Below the pieces are notes generated by a model, which saw nothing but the letters and a program-made list of their open reading frames with translations, had not been told where the DNA came from and did no database searches. Of a stretch of 64,000 bases of DNA, positions 17,366 to 25,739 are shown piece after piece (the stretch's first letter is position 1; each line of letters opens with the position of its first letter). The stretch lies in NCBI RefSeq assembly GCF_900172335.1, contig NZ_FWFX01000001.1, positions 186,001-250,000 of the forward strand, read 5' to 3'. Position numbers and translations under genes: made by a program. The stretch comes from Roseovarius albus. Lineage in GTDB: Bacteria > Pseudomonadota > Alphaproteobacteria > Rhodobacterales > Rhodobacteraceae.

Positions 17366-17526
17366 ATGAAACGCGTTTTGTCCCTGATAACAACCGTCTT
17401 CTTCACCCAGTCGGCTGGCGCGGTTTCTTCACTTTCGATCCCGACGGCAACACTGTTGAACTTGTCGCCAAAGACCCGGATTGGGCCGACCCTTCCGATC
17501 AATCATCCGAGACATCCGATTGGTGA
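17366..17526 (+). pseudogene. chimeric remnant: signal peptide start joined to a VOC (glyoxalase-fold) C-terminus
   Basis: An ATG at 17366 with GAAAGG upstream begins a clear signal peptide (MKRVLSLITTVFFTQSAGA). From 17413 a different frame encodes GWRGFFTFDPDGNTVELV and then a short acidic tail ending at TGA 17524-17526. The second part is the last strand and Glu ligand of a vicinal-oxygen-chelate (glyoxalase/bleomycin-resistance) domain. The two parts are in different frames and cannot form one functional protein. This looks like the scar of a deletion that fused two genes, at the left edge of the AT-rich integrative module. Confidence 0.65.
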
Positions 17527-17781
17527 ACCAATTGCAAAAGCGGTCATTGGTTGAGACCTCTGCAACGTCAGCTTCGTCCGCACAACTGACCTTTAGCCCA
17601 AGTTAGATTGTGCAATCATAACGAACAGCAGCAATGCGTATTGCCACTGGCTGCATAAAATCCGGGGCTGATCTTCTAGTCGACAAAATGCAAGCAAGTT
17701 TTATAAATCTTTGCTTCGTTGACCTAGTCCTAACGCATAACAATTACAAAAGAAGCCAAGCAGCGCTGGGTTTGAATAAGG
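17527..17781. other. AT-richer boundary stretch of the integrative module
   Basis: No gene. Base composition shifts to AT-rich here and stays so to about 19800, in contrast to the flanking GC-richer genes. No copy of the tRNA-Cys 3' end was found here, so the distal attachment site is not identified. Confidence 0.4.
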
Positions 17782-18087
17782 TCATTGAGATGATTGGCTC
17801 GGGAACTTGTTGCTTCCTTCATAGCAATGTATTTCGTGCAGACCTTTTTTAAGTCTAACGCCAGCTCCTTCACCATTCTCTTCGATAAATATAATGCCTG
17901 CGTCTTGAAGGGTCACAATTAATGCTTTGGCCGTTGATTGAAGGCCTCCTAATTGCCCTCCAGCAGCTTCTAAACGTTTAATTGTTGGTAAAGAGACACC
18001 GGACCTTTCAGCATGTCTCGCTTGGGTCCAACCTAATAGAGCACGCGCTGCTTTAATTTGTTCGGTTGATACTTTTAGTATTGACAT
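17782..18087 (-). CDS. XRE-family helix-turn-helix repressor
   Basis: About 101 residues from the ATG at 18087 (MSILKVSTEQIKAARALLG). The HTH is WTQARHAERSGVSLPTIKRL, followed by a short dimerisation-type C-terminus (DAGIIFIEENGEGAGVRLKK) typical of small XRE regulators in alphaproteobacteria. A further ~20 residues end in a Ser-rich tail. It is divergent from the two small HTH proteins and the recombinase, so it probably represses the module. Two matching operator-like sites lie over and just before its start codon. The frame extends to 18138, but that would place both operators inside the coding sequence. Confidence 0.85.
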   Translation of the reverse strand: MSILKVSTEQIKAARALLGWTQARHAERSGVSLPTIKRLEAAGGQLGGLQSTAKALIVTLQDAGIIFIEENGEGAGVRLKKGLHEIHCYEGSNKFPSQSSQ

Positions 18088-18089
18088 TG
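18066..18089. promoter_or_regulatory. operator-like site 1, over the XRE start codon
   Basis: Inverted repeat ATAC-N5-GTAT (core 18069-18081) inside codons 3-7 of the XRE gene. Read on the minus strand, the 24 bases align with those of site 2 at 18 positions. Confidence 0.6.
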
Positions 18090-18103
18090 GGCGGCATCTC
18101 CAA

Positions 18104-18127
18104 GCGATACTAAAGGTATTAACATTG
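18104..18127. promoter_or_regulatory. operator-like site 2, upstream of the XRE start
   Basis: Second ATAC-N5-GTAT core at 18107-18119, 38 bp from the first, with shared flanks (minus strand CAATGT(T/C)AATAC...AGTATC). Duplicate sites at this spacing fit cooperative binding by a dimeric autorepressor. Confidence 0.6.
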
Positions 18128-18182
18128 AGTGAAGCCATTGCAATGAAAATCGGAAAACTACCGCTTTAAGCTTCCGGATACA

Positions 18183-18200
18183 TATTTTCCTGAGAAAATA
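18183..18200. repeat. small palindrome in the divergent promoter region
   Basis: TATTTTC-CTGA-GAAAATA, a perfect 7 bp inverted repeat in a strongly AT-rich stretch between the XRE gene and the HTH gene. It may be part of the rightward promoter or a host-factor site. Confidence 0.35.
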
Positions 18201-18349
18201 ATAGTATATAAGATGTTGATATATATTGATTAATTAAATTTTTGTGAGAGTGAGTGTCATGATTTTGCGGAAAGTAGGGGAAACGCCAGAGGAAAACAGA
18301 TTCTTTGGGCGGCAGTCTATGTCTGAAACTGGCAAACATTGGAGTAGAT

Positions 18350-18580
18350 ATGTCATCAATTGTCACAGAATGTAAAACGCCCTTGCTAACTCAAGTGGAG
18401 GTTGCGGCACTTCTTAAGGTATCTCAGCGCCAAGTGCATCGAATGGTCGTAGATGGGCGCTTTCCACCACCGATCAAAATCGGAAACCAAAATAGGTGGA
18501 GTGCACGATGTGTGTCCAATTATATCCTGAGCCTTGAAGGAAATTCGAAGTCGGTTTGTTCCAAAGGGCAGGTGCTTTGA
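18350..18580 (+). CDS. small HTH (excisionase / AlpA-like) DNA-binding protein
   Basis: 76 residues from the ATG at 18350, seven bases after GGAG (the upstream TTG at 18305 is less likely). The core TQVEVAALLKVSQRQVHRMV then DGRFPPPIKIGNQNRW is the HTH_17 / AlpA pattern of excisionases and prophage regulators: a winged helix that reads 'P-I-K-I-G-N' before an Arg-Trp. It overlaps the next gene by ATGA and lies upstream of the recombinase, so a directionality factor or activator role is likely. Confidence 0.75.
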   Translation: MSSIVTECKTPLLTQVEVAALLKVSQRQVHRMVVDGRFPPPIKIGNQNRWSARCVSNYILSLEGNSKSVCSKGQVL

Positions 18581-18786
18581 TGAAACAAATTGTCCCTTTA
18601 TTTGTTGGAGAAACCAAAGCCGCGAAGCTCTTGGATATCAAGTTGGCGGACTTTCGTACGCTCGTTCAACACGGCGTTTTACCCAGAGGTAATCGACTAG
18701 GGAATTTTGAGCGCTGGGATGTGGAGTTGCTCAAGTCGATCGTTAGCGGCGCTCACATTGCTAATGCAGGAGAAGTGGAATGGTGA
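18580..18786 (+). CDS. second small HTH-like protein of the module
   Basis: 68 residues starting at the ATG that overlaps the previous stop. ETKAAKLLDIKLADFRTLVQ, then GVLPRGNRLGNFERWDVE resembles the same HTH_17 fold as its neighbour but is more divergent. It overlaps the recombinase start by seven bases. Probably a DNA-binding partner in excision or regulation; function inferred from context. Confidence 0.65.
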   Translation: MKQIVPLFVGETKAAKLLDIKLADFRTLVQHGVLPRGNRLGNFERWDVELLKSIVSGAHIANAGEVEW

Positions 18787-19799
18787 ATCAAAGAAAGAAA
18801 CTTCTTTGGCGGCATCCAGCCGGTAGGTGGTATGTTCGTAAGTACGTTAACGGTAGAATGGTCTATCTCGGGAGAATTACAGCTCAAGAAGGCAGTGAAG
18901 AATTTGATCGGCAATACTGGGAAATTGTCAGCGGTAAACGTTTTGAAGCCAAAACCTCATGGAGTGCTTTGATCTGTGCTATGAAGGAGACTGAAAAGTG
19001 GGCAAACCTCTCTTCTCGGTATAGAAAAGATCTAGAAAAAGTATTTGACTACTTAGAACAGAAAATTGGCCGATTAGATGTGGCACGCCTTACCCAAGCG
19101 GACATCTACGACGCGATGGAGAAAAATCGCCACAGAGTTCGGTTTGCAAACTACCTTCCGACGGCGATCAGCATGCTATCCAAATTAGCTATCCGTAAAA
19201 GGTGGCGCAAGGATAACCCTGCGATTGATGTCGAACCCTTGAAGGTGCCCAAAACACGGCAGAAACCGCACTTGCCATGGGCCGATTGGGCTGTCGACAG
19301 AATGCGTGATGAGGGAGAAGAACTCCCGTCGTTGATCTTTGAAATTGGTGTTGGCAGCGTCCAGCGACCTGGAGATTGGGTGACGTTTCAATGGGGAGAC
19401 TATGATGGAGAAACGCTTCGGGTCGTTCAAAACAAGACCGGAAAGCTTTTACTTCTACCATGCACAACCTCTCTGAAATCTACACTGGATCGAGCGAAAT
19501 TGGATTTGGGATTTGAGCCACATCCGGCGCGGCACATTCTCACGCGCAAAGACGGTTCGGCGATGGATTACCACGCAATGGCCCGGGTCATGGTGCGAGA
19601 ACGCAAGAGATTAGGGCTAATGGACTTCGATCAGCACGCCTTACGCTATCGTGGCGTAATGGAGTTGGCTTGGGCTGGTTGTACCGATGATGAAATAGCC
19701 AGTTATAGCGGTCACACCTCTAAAGCGATGATTATAAAGTACGCTGGTGAGGCAAGACGGATCATGCGAGCGCGCCAAGCAGCGGCAAAGCGTAAGTGA
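18780..19799 (+). CDS. tyrosine-type site-specific recombinase (integrase)
   Basis: 339 residues with AGGAGAAG before the ATG. The catalytic set is complete: Arg196 (GSVQRPGDW), Lys219 (QNKTGK), His286-x-x-Arg289 (QHALRYRG), His312 (YSGHTS) and the nucleophile Tyr321 (IIKYAGEA). The N-terminal ~65 residues would be the arm-binding part. It is transcribed toward the 3' end of tRNA-Cys, whose CCA is 81 bp away, the usual place for an att site. The last gene of a three-gene set with two small HTH proteins; probably active for integration. Confidence 0.92.
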   Translation: MVNQRKKLLWRHPAGRWYVRKYVNGRMVYLGRITAQEGSEEFDRQYWEIVSGKRFEAKTSWSALICAMKETEKWANLSSRYRKDLEKVFDYLEQKIGRLDVARLTQADIYDAMEKNRHRVRFANYLPTAISMLSKLAIRKRWRKDNPAIDVEPLKVPKTRQKPHLPWADWAVDRMRDEGEELPSLIFEIGVGSVQRPGDWVTFQWGDYDGETLRVVQNKTGKLLLLPCTTSLKSTLDRAKLDLGFEPHPARHILTRKDGSAMDYHAMARVMVRERKRLGLMDFDQHALRYRGVMELAWAGCTDDEIASYSGHTSKAMIIKYAGEARRIMRARQAAAKRK

Positions 19800-19879
19800 A
19801 CAGAACAAGTACAGAACGAGAATCTGATACCCGAGGTGATACCCTATGCAGAATGAAATTCTTAACCCATTGAAATTGT

Positions 19880-19953
19880 TGGAGGCGAGTACCGGAATCG
19901 AACCGGTGTACACGGATTTGCAATCCGCTGCGTCACCACTCCGCCAACTCGCC
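19880..19953 (-). tRNA. tRNA-Cys (GCA)
   Basis: On the minus strand the acceptor arms GGCGAGT and ACTCGCC pair over 7 bp. The D-arm is short, the anticodon loop is TTGCAAA with anticodon GCA, the T-arm is ACCGG-TTCGATT-CCGGT, and CCA is encoded (19880-19882). Its 3' end faces the integrase gene. Confidence 0.95.
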
Positions 19954-20101
19954 TGCCGTGTGGTTGCACCGCATTAGCGGATTGCAGAAAGCGGTGCAAG
20001 AGGCATCGGTGATGCAAATGCAGAGTTCTTGGCATTGTCGAGCCATGGGGAATGTGTCAAAACTTGCTAGAGGAAAAATGTCTGTCTTGAAGGCTGAATG
20101 A

Positions 20102-20755
20102 ATGACTGATTTTGCAACACGCCGCACCTTTATGGTGGACTCGCAGATCCGGCCGTCGGATGTGACCAAGTTTCCGATCATTGATGCGATGCTTTCGGTG
20201 CCGCGAGAGGCGTTTGTACCGGCGGAGAAGGTTGAGGCCGCCTATGTCGGCGATAATCTCGAAATCGCTCATGGGCGCGTGGTGATGGATCCGCGGACCA
20301 TTGCCAAGATGTTGGATGCACTGGACATCCGGGATGATGAGTTGGTGTTGGATGTCGGGTGCACTTATGGATATTTTTCGGCGTTAATGGCGCGCATGGC
20401 CGAAGCCGTAGTTGCCGTGGATTCCGATGCCGCCATGCTTGAAGATGCGCAATCAACGCTGTCCGATATAGGTGCTGACAACGTTATGTTGCACCGAGGA
20501 GCGTTGGCCGAAGGGGCGGCAGAACACGGGCCATATGATGTGGTCGTGATTGAAGGAGCGGTTGAGAATTTACCAGATGCCCTGCTAAATCAGATAAAGG
20601 ACGGGGGGCGCATTGCGTGTCTTTTTGCCGAAGGGGCCTTGGGCGTCGTAAAAATCGGGTATAAGATAGACGGGCAGGTGAACTGGCGCTTTGCGTTCAA
20701 TGCGAGTGCACCAGTCTTGCCGGGTTTTGAACAAGAAGAACAGTTTTCGTTTTAG
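20102..20755 (+). CDS. protein-L-isoaspartate O-methyltransferase family protein
   Basis: 217 residues of the PIMT fold. The SAM-binding motif is VLDVGCTYGYFSALMARM near residue 80, with AVDSDAAML as the acidic second motif and VVIEGAVENLPDALLNQ as post-motif III. The usual Gly-Thr/Ser-Gly loop is altered to CTYG, as in many Rhodobacteraceae homologues. It may repair isoaspartyl residues or act on another substrate. It lies 30 bp before the TolC gene, a pairing that is common in alphaproteobacteria. Confidence 0.85.
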   Translation: MTDFATRRTFMVDSQIRPSDVTKFPIIDAMLSVPREAFVPAEKVEAAYVGDNLEIAHGRVVMDPRTIAKMLDALDIRDDELVLDVGCTYGYFSALMARMAEAVVAVDSDAAMLEDAQSTLSDIGADNVMLHRGALAEGAAEHGPYDVVVIEGAVENLPDALLNQIKDGGRIACLFAEGALGVVKIGYKIDGQVNWRFAFNASAPVLPGFEQEEQFSF

Positions 20756-20785
20756 AGCAGGAACGCAAGGATACAGGGAATCCAC

Positions 20786-22195
20786 ATGAAACATATCGTT
20801 TTCGGAGCATTTCGAAGAGGCTTACTAACGGCAAGTGTCATTGCGGTGTCCACAGTTTCAGCGAAAGCTGAGAATCTTGCCGATACCTTGGTGAGCGCTT
20901 ATGAACACAGCGGGTTGTTGCAGCAAAACCGCGCTTTGTTGCGTGCCGCTGATGAGGACGTCGCACAGATTGTGTCTCAGCTTCGGCCAATCATCAATTG
21001 GACAGCGGATATAACACAGAGTTTTGGCGAGCGAGAGACCAACAACTTTCAAAGTGATTTAGATGGCACCAATTTTAGTGGCGGAATCGAGTTGAGCTTG
21101 CTGCTTTATGATTTCGGAGAGACGCCACTGCAGATCGAAGCTGCGAAAGAAACGGTGCTGGCCACGCGTGAGAGCCTACGCAGTGTTGAACAGCAAGTGT
21201 TTTTTCGGGCAATTCAGGCCTATATGAACGTCTTGCGGAACGGCCAATTTGTATCGGTGCGTCAAAACAACGTACGTGTGCTTCAAGAAGAATTGCGCGC
21301 AGCGGGCGACCGTTTTGAAGTGGGGGAAGTTACGCGGACTGATGTCGCGCAGGCAGAGGCACGACTGGCAGAAGCTCAAAGCGGTCTGTCCACGGCAGAA
21401 GGGGATTATATCCAAGCCGTCGAAGAATTTCGCGCCGCTGTTGGGCGTGCCCCAAACAATCTCAGACAACCGACAAGCCTGCCGAAACTGTCGGGTGATG
21501 TTGAAGCGGCCAAATTGATTGCAGTACGTTCACACCCGGATATGCTTCAGGTCCGTCATCAGGTGGCCTCAGCAGATTTGACATTGTTGGCAGCCGAAGC
21601 GGCCATGCGCCCTGAAATAAGCCTGTTTGGTGCTTTGAATGGAACGGAAGAGATTGACGGCAGTGATTATAGCCACGATGGAAGTGTTGGTGTGCGCGTA
21701 ACAGGGCCAATTTACCGAGGCGGATTGCTCAGCTCTCAGAAGCGCCAAGCGCAGGCTAGAAGAGATGCCGAACGTGGCAATTTGCATGAAGTGCGTCATG
21801 AGGTGAAACGTACGGTTGGCAACTCTTACGCCGTTCTAGAAGCGGCACAAGCGTCCAGTCGATCCAGTCGCGAACAGGTGCGTGCCGCACAGGTTGCTTT
21901 TGATGGTGTTCAAGAAGAGGCCAAGCTGGGGGCGCGTACAACGTTGGACGTCCTGGATGCAGAGCAAGACCTGTTGGATGCAAAGACAAATCTGATTTCT
22001 GCTGAGACCGATGTTTACATCGCGGCTTATGCGGTTTTGTCATCGACGGGACAACTGACTGCTGATGAGCTCAATTTGAACATCCAAAGATATGACCCCG
22101 CAGCATATTATAATCTGGTTAAAAGTGCGCCTGTGAAGCTCAGTCCACAGGGCAAAAAATTGGATAAGGTGCTGGAAGCTCTCGGCAAAGACTAA
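20786..22195 (+). CDS. TolC-family outer-membrane efflux channel
   Basis: 469 residues. A signal peptide (GLLTASVIAVSTVSAKA) precedes the mature start ENLADTLVSAYEHSG. Two halves of coiled-coil/beta repeats follow, with the family words LRAAGDRFEVGEVTRTDVAQ and the second-half counterpart EEAKLGARTTLDVLDAEQDL. The protein would form a trimeric outer-membrane duct for type I secretion (compare the RTX protein at the left of the window) and drug efflux. It is in line with the PIMT-like gene upstream and the PopZ-like gene downstream. Confidence 0.93.
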   Translation: MKHIVFGAFRRGLLTASVIAVSTVSAKAENLADTLVSAYEHSGLLQQNRALLRAADEDVAQIVSQLRPIINWTADITQSFGERETNNFQSDLDGTNFSGGIELSLLLYDFGETPLQIEAAKETVLATRESLRSVEQQVFFRAIQAYMNVLRNGQFVSVRQNNVRVLQEELRAAGDRFEVGEVTRTDVAQAEARLAEAQSGLSTAEGDYIQAVEEFRAAVGRAPNNLRQPTSLPKLSGDVEAAKLIAVRSHPDMLQVRHQVASADLTLLAAEAAMRPEISLFGALNGTEEIDGSDYSHDGSVGVRVTGPIYRGGLLSSQKRQAQARRDAERGNLHEVRHEVKRTVGNSYAVLEAAQASSRSSREQVRAAQVAFDGVQEEAKLGARTTLDVLDAEQDLLDAKTNLISAETDVYIAAYAVLSSTGQLTADELNLNIQRYDPAAYYNLVKSAPVKLSPQGKKLDKVLEALGKD

Positions 22196-22308
22196 CGACG
22201 ACAGCGATGCAAGGTGCCTATCGCCGGTTACCCGCGGTAATTGTGTAAAATTGTTGTAGAAACAGCGGCGTGGCGTTAAGCTAAGTTAAGAGGAATTGGT
22301 GACTGGGT

Positions 22309-23007
22309 ATGCCGGACAGAGTGACAAATATCGAAATTGAAGATGTTCTTTCATCTATTCGTCGATTGGTCTCGTCTGATGAAAGAGAGCCCAGAGCCGA
22401 TGCCGAGGTCGCATATCAAACAGAGCCAGACGAGAATAAGCTGGTTTTGACACCGGCCCAGAGGATCGATCCCGAGGATGAATCCTTGGATAAATTTAAT
22501 CCCAAAGCTGTCGAGGGAATTGATGACGTTTCAGATGCTGGTGACGCTGATGAACGGGTTCAGACATTTCGTTCGGGCCGCCGTTTGGAAGCGCGCGCTG
22601 CAGAAGTTGAAGCGGTCGTTGCCAAACAAGAGGATGAATGGGAACCTGATGGCGCAACGGAAGACGCTTATGCGGATAATCTGATCTCGCCGTTTCCGTG
22701 GGCGCATGGTTCGGCAACTTCGACGGACTATGTCGAAATCGCGGAAGATGATGAGAATGCATCTGACTCAAGTGGCACCTTTCGTTTAGGCGAGGCACAA
22801 TCGAAGATCAAGGCAAGTGCTGACACGGACGAATTTAACTGGGTCATCGAGGGCACGGAGATTGATGAAGCTGCTTTGCGCGACCTTGTGTCTGAAATTG
22901 TAAGACAGGAATTACAAGGTGCACTTGGGGAACGCATCACCCGCAACGTGCGCAAGCTGGTGCGTCGTGAAATTCAACGGGCCTTACTCGCACATCGGTT
23001 GGATTAA
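22309..23007 (+). CDS. PopZ-like (DUF2497-type) cell-pole protein
   Basis: 232 residues in three parts. The N-terminus has a short helix (EIEDVLSSIRRLVSSDER) like the 'EILASIRRII' motif of PopZ. The middle (~35-170) is a long acidic, low-complexity linker. The C-terminus (LRDLVSEIVRQELQGALGER, then NVRKLVRREIQRAL) matches the oligomerisation helices of the family. PopZ forms polar condensates that anchor chromosome origins and recruit cell-cycle kinases. The neighbours TolC upstream and ValS further downstream match the known alphaproteobacterial synteny. Homology is by pattern, not alignment. Confidence 0.6.
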   Translation: MPDRVTNIEIEDVLSSIRRLVSSDEREPRADAEVAYQTEPDENKLVLTPAQRIDPEDESLDKFNPKAVEGIDDVSDAGDADERVQTFRSGRRLEARAAEVEAVVAKQEDEWEPDGATEDAYADNLISPFPWAHGSATSTDYVEIAEDDENASDSSGTFRLGEAQSKIKASADTDEFNWVIEGTEIDEAALRDLVSEIVRQELQGALGERITRNVRKLVRREIQRALLAHRLD

Positions 23008-23021
23008 TCTCTGGGCTTACC

Positions 23022-24485
23022 TTATGATTTGATGATGTCCACTTTCGCAGACAATTTCCACAAAAGATCCAAGTCTAGGTGTCTCTCAACGTGCGCGGCT
23101 AACGCATCAAGCGTGGAATCAACCGTTGCCGAAAACGCCAAGTTTGAGCTGGTGCCAAGCTCATCCAGATAAGTTGATCTGAACTGGTCCGAAGAAAACA
23201 GGCCATGCAGATAGCATCCTTTGATCCGACCGTCGGCTGATGCCGCGCCTTCTGGTCGGCCAGAGACCTCAAGCCAAGCGCGAACGCAATCTGGGCCGTT
23301 GGTTTCCCCGATGTGAATTTCATACCCTTCTACGCTGTCGCCGGTGGCACGATAGGTGGCCTGCGTGAGTGAAAGGTGTTTGTGAGGGATCATTACGGTA
23401 TTGATGTCTAGGTGGCCCAAACCCGCGACCGTGCAGGCGGGGCCTTCGATCCCCTCTGGGTCGGAAATTTCGCACCCAAGCATCTGATAACCACCGCAGA
23501 TACCCAGTACATGGCCACCACGCCGGATATGCGCCTGAAGGTCTATATCCCAACCCTGAGCCCGAAAATGCGCCAGGTCGGCGATAGTCGATTTGCTTCC
23601 GGGGATCAAAATCAGATCGGCGTCGCCGGGCAGGGGGCGACCTGACTCGATGATCTCGACGCTGACATTGGGTTCAGAGCTCAGCGGGTCAAGGTCGTCA
23701 AAATTGGCAATCCGGTTCAATCTGGGCACAGCGATCTTAAATGCGCCGCCTTTGGAACTGCTGATGTCCATGACATCCTCGGCGGGCAGGCGCCACGCCT
23801 GATCAAACCATGGCAAAATGCCAAGCGAAGGCCAGTCAGTGCGCTTAGTGATTTCGGTCAACCCATCATCGAACAACGAAACATCGCCACGAAATTTGTT
23901 GATGGCATAGCCTTTTATGCGATTGGCGTCCTCATCTGGTAAAATCACCTGAGTGCCGACCAATTGCGCGATCACCCCGCCACGATCAATGTCGCCCAGC
24001 AAGATCACTGGCACATTTGCAGCCTCGGCAAATCCCATGTTGGCGATGTCACCTTTGCGTAGGTTGATCTCGGCCGGGCTTCCGGCCCCTTCAACGACGA
24101 CCAAATCAGCCGTTTCTGCCAACCGGTGAAAGCTCTCAAGCACGGCCTTCATCAAATGCGGTTTAGCCTTGGCATAGTCTCGTGCGCGCAGTGTGTCATA
24201 CCGTTGCCCCTGAACGATCACTTGCGCTCCGGTATCTGTTTCAGGCTTCAGTAGAACAGGGTTCATATCGGTATGGGCATCACGCTTGCATGCCAAGGCT
24301 TGTAAGGCTTGCGCACGACCGATCTCGCCTCCGTCTACCGTCACAGCCGCATTGTTGGACATATTCTGGGGTTTGAACGGTGCAACCTTGAGACCGCGGT
24401 TGTGAAAGGCCCGCGCAAGGCCCGCAACGACCATAGACTTGCCGACGTTTGAGCCGGCACCCTGTATCATGATTGCTTGTGTCAT
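23022..24485 (-). CDS. cobQ: cobyric acid synthase CobQ
   Basis: 487 residues, the usual length. It amidates adenosylcobyrinic acid a,c-diamide at four positions using glutamine and ATP in cobalamin synthesis. The N-terminal dethiobiotin-synthetase-like ATPase has [20 protein letters not shown] and [10 protein letters not shown]. The C-terminal type I glutamine amidotransferase has the nucleophile region [14 protein letters not shown] and a late His in [10 protein letters not shown]. It is convergent with the PopZ-like gene, 14 bp apart. No other cobalamin genes are visible in the window. Confidence 0.97.
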   Translation of the reverse strand: MTQAIMIQGAGSNVGKSMVVAGLARAFHNRGLKVAPFKPQNMSNNAAVTVDGGEIGRAQALQALACKRDAHTDMNPVLLKPETDTGAQVIVQGQRYDTLRARDYAKAKPHLMKAVLESFHRLAETADLVVVEGAGSPAEINLRKGDIANMGFAEAANVPVILLGDIDRGGVIAQLVGTQVILPDEDANRIKGYAINKFRGDVSLFDDGLTEITKRTDWPSLGILPWFDQAWRLPAEDVMDISSSKGGAFKIAVPRLNRIANFDDLDPLSSEPNVSVEIIESGRPLPGDADLILIPGSKSTIADLAHFRAQGWDIDLQAHIRRGGHVLGICGGYQMLGCEISDPEGIEGPACTVAGLGHLDINTVMIPHKHLSLTQATYRATGDSVEGYEIHIGETNGPDCVRAWLEVSGRPEGAASADGRIKGCYLHGLFSSDQFRSTYLDELGTSSNLAFSATVDSTLDALAAHVERHLDLDLLWKLSAKVDIIKS

Positions 24486-24541
24486 CGACCGCTCTGTGTT
24501 TGCCTAGGCCCTGATAGCATAAGGCAGTGCCAGAGGAAGAG

Positions 24542-25123
24542 ATGAATACGCCTGCGCATTTGATTTTTGCCACCGCAGCCTTTGCGCGCCCTGATGAGCC
24601 CCGTCGCACTTTGGCTGCTGTGTGTGGGGCATTGGCACCTGATTTGTCGCTTTATCTCATGTCATTCACGGCGTTGGTCGTATTGGGATATAGCCCGCAG
24701 TATGTATTTGATACGTTGTATTTCTCTCGCGCCTGGCAGCAGGTTTTCGCGATCGACAACTCCTTCATCCTGTGGGGACTGGCCTTTGCAATTTGTGCTT
24801 TTCTGAAGGCTAGGAATGCGATGGTGTTCACGGCCTCGGCCTTGCTGCATCTCGCATTCGACTTTCCCTTGCATCATGACGATGCGCGCGCCCACTTTTG
24901 GCCGGTCTCTGACTGGGTTTTTGAAAGTCCATTAAGTTATTGGGACCCAAATCACCACGGAGGTGCAGTGGGAGCCATCGAAATTGCGGTTTCTTTGGCG
25001 CTTTGTGTTGTGCTACTCATACGCTTTCAAAGCTTCCGTTCGCGGGCTTTGATTGGGGTTTTGGCAATGACACAAATCATGCCGCTTGTGCTTTGGGCTT
25101 ATGTGTTCGCTCTTGGAACCTAA
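24542..25123 (+). CDS. integral membrane protein, YdjM/DUF457-like metal-site protein
   Basis: 193 residues from the ATG at 24542 (GAGGAAGAG upstream). It has about five hydrophobic helices and a His/Asp-rich centre (LLHLAFDFPLHHDDARAHFW) plus an N-terminal HLIFA and a PDLS motif, the pattern of membrane-bound metal-dependent hydrolases such as YdjM. Function is unknown. Divergent from cobQ; homologues next to cobQ are often mislabelled as cobalamin proteins. Confidence 0.6.
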   Translation: MNTPAHLIFATAAFARPDEPRRTLAAVCGALAPDLSLYLMSFTALVVLGYSPQYVFDTLYFSRAWQQVFAIDNSFILWGLAFAICAFLKARNAMVFTASALLHLAFDFPLHHDDARAHFWPVSDWVFESPLSYWDPNHHGGAVGAIEIAVSLALCVVLLIRFQSFRSRALIGVLAMTQIMPLVLWAYVFALGT

Positions 25124-25143
25124 CCTAGCCTAAAAATGAAAAA

Positions 25144-25163
25144 GCCCTGCCAAAAGGCAGGGC
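25144..25163 (-). terminator. terminator of the small DUF gene
   Basis: GCCCTGCC-AAAA-GGCAGGGC. On the minus strand it is followed by TTTTTC, and it lies 28 bp after the minus-strand stop at 25192, a textbook factor-independent terminator. Confidence 0.85.
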
Positions 25164-25191
25164 AAAGTCAGCTGTTCAAATTCGGGTAGGC

Positions 25192-25512
25192 TCAGGCCGC
25201 TTCGGCCTGTGCAGCCGCATTGCGGCGTTCGCTTTCTTCGCGTGACAGGGCAACAGACGTGCGCACGCCTTTCGAGACAAATTCCATCAGGCCGGACACC
25301 ACTCGCTCATTGGGGTCAATGCCGGCACAGCTCAGCACCTCGCGGCCATCACGTGACCGCGCCCAGCGGGCGATTTGCTCGGGTCCATTGCCATATTTCT
25401 TGTCATCAGAAATGGCATCGTCCAGTGCAGCCAGTACGACAGCTGCGAAAAGTTTACGCGCACGATTACCCTGTTCAGCATTGAAAGCCGTGCCGTCAAC
25501 GAAATCCTTCAT
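25192..25512 (-). CDS. small conserved Rhodobacterales protein (DUF6280-like)
   Basis: 106 residues. MKDFVDGTAFNAEQGNRARK, then KYGNGPEQIARWARSRDGRE and CAGIDPNERVVSGLME are strongly patterned and conserved in my memory of Rhodobacteraceae genomes, where I recall the name DUF6280. No signal or membrane segment. It has its own terminator. Divergent from efp. Function unknown. Confidence 0.75.
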   Translation of the reverse strand: MKDFVDGTAFNAEQGNRARKLFAAVVLAALDDAISDDKKYGNGPEQIARWARSRDGREVLSCAGIDPNERVVSGLMEFVSKGVRTSVALSREESERRNAAAQAEAA

Positions 25513-25617
25513 GGTTCGTCCTTGTCTTATTGCTCTTGCGTTTCTGTGTGTTTTGGGCGTTCAGGTGGTTATGACGAAGTTTTAGCGATTCGGATAGGCT
25601 TTTAATGCATAGCTCCC

Positions 25618-25655
25618 ATGCAAATGCTGCATGAGCATTCTGCAGCTGCAGCACA
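25618..25655. repeat. TGC-rich palindromes upstream of efp
   Basis: ATGCT-N5-AGCAT (25624-25638) followed by the perfect palindrome CTGCAGCTGCAG (25640-25651), about 90 bp before the efp ATG. Similar words occur at 14187-14228. Confidence 0.4.
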
Positions 25656-25739
25656 ACACCTTGTCACCTTGCCTGCCATAGCTTCGACATATATAGGGTG
25701 GGATCAAATCGGATCAAGTTTTAGACAGGGTTTTCTGCG

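Noticed and set aside
17527..17781. Left attachment site of the integrative module
   Set aside because: I searched by eye for a copy of the tRNA-Cys 3' end (GGCGAGTACCGG) and found none.
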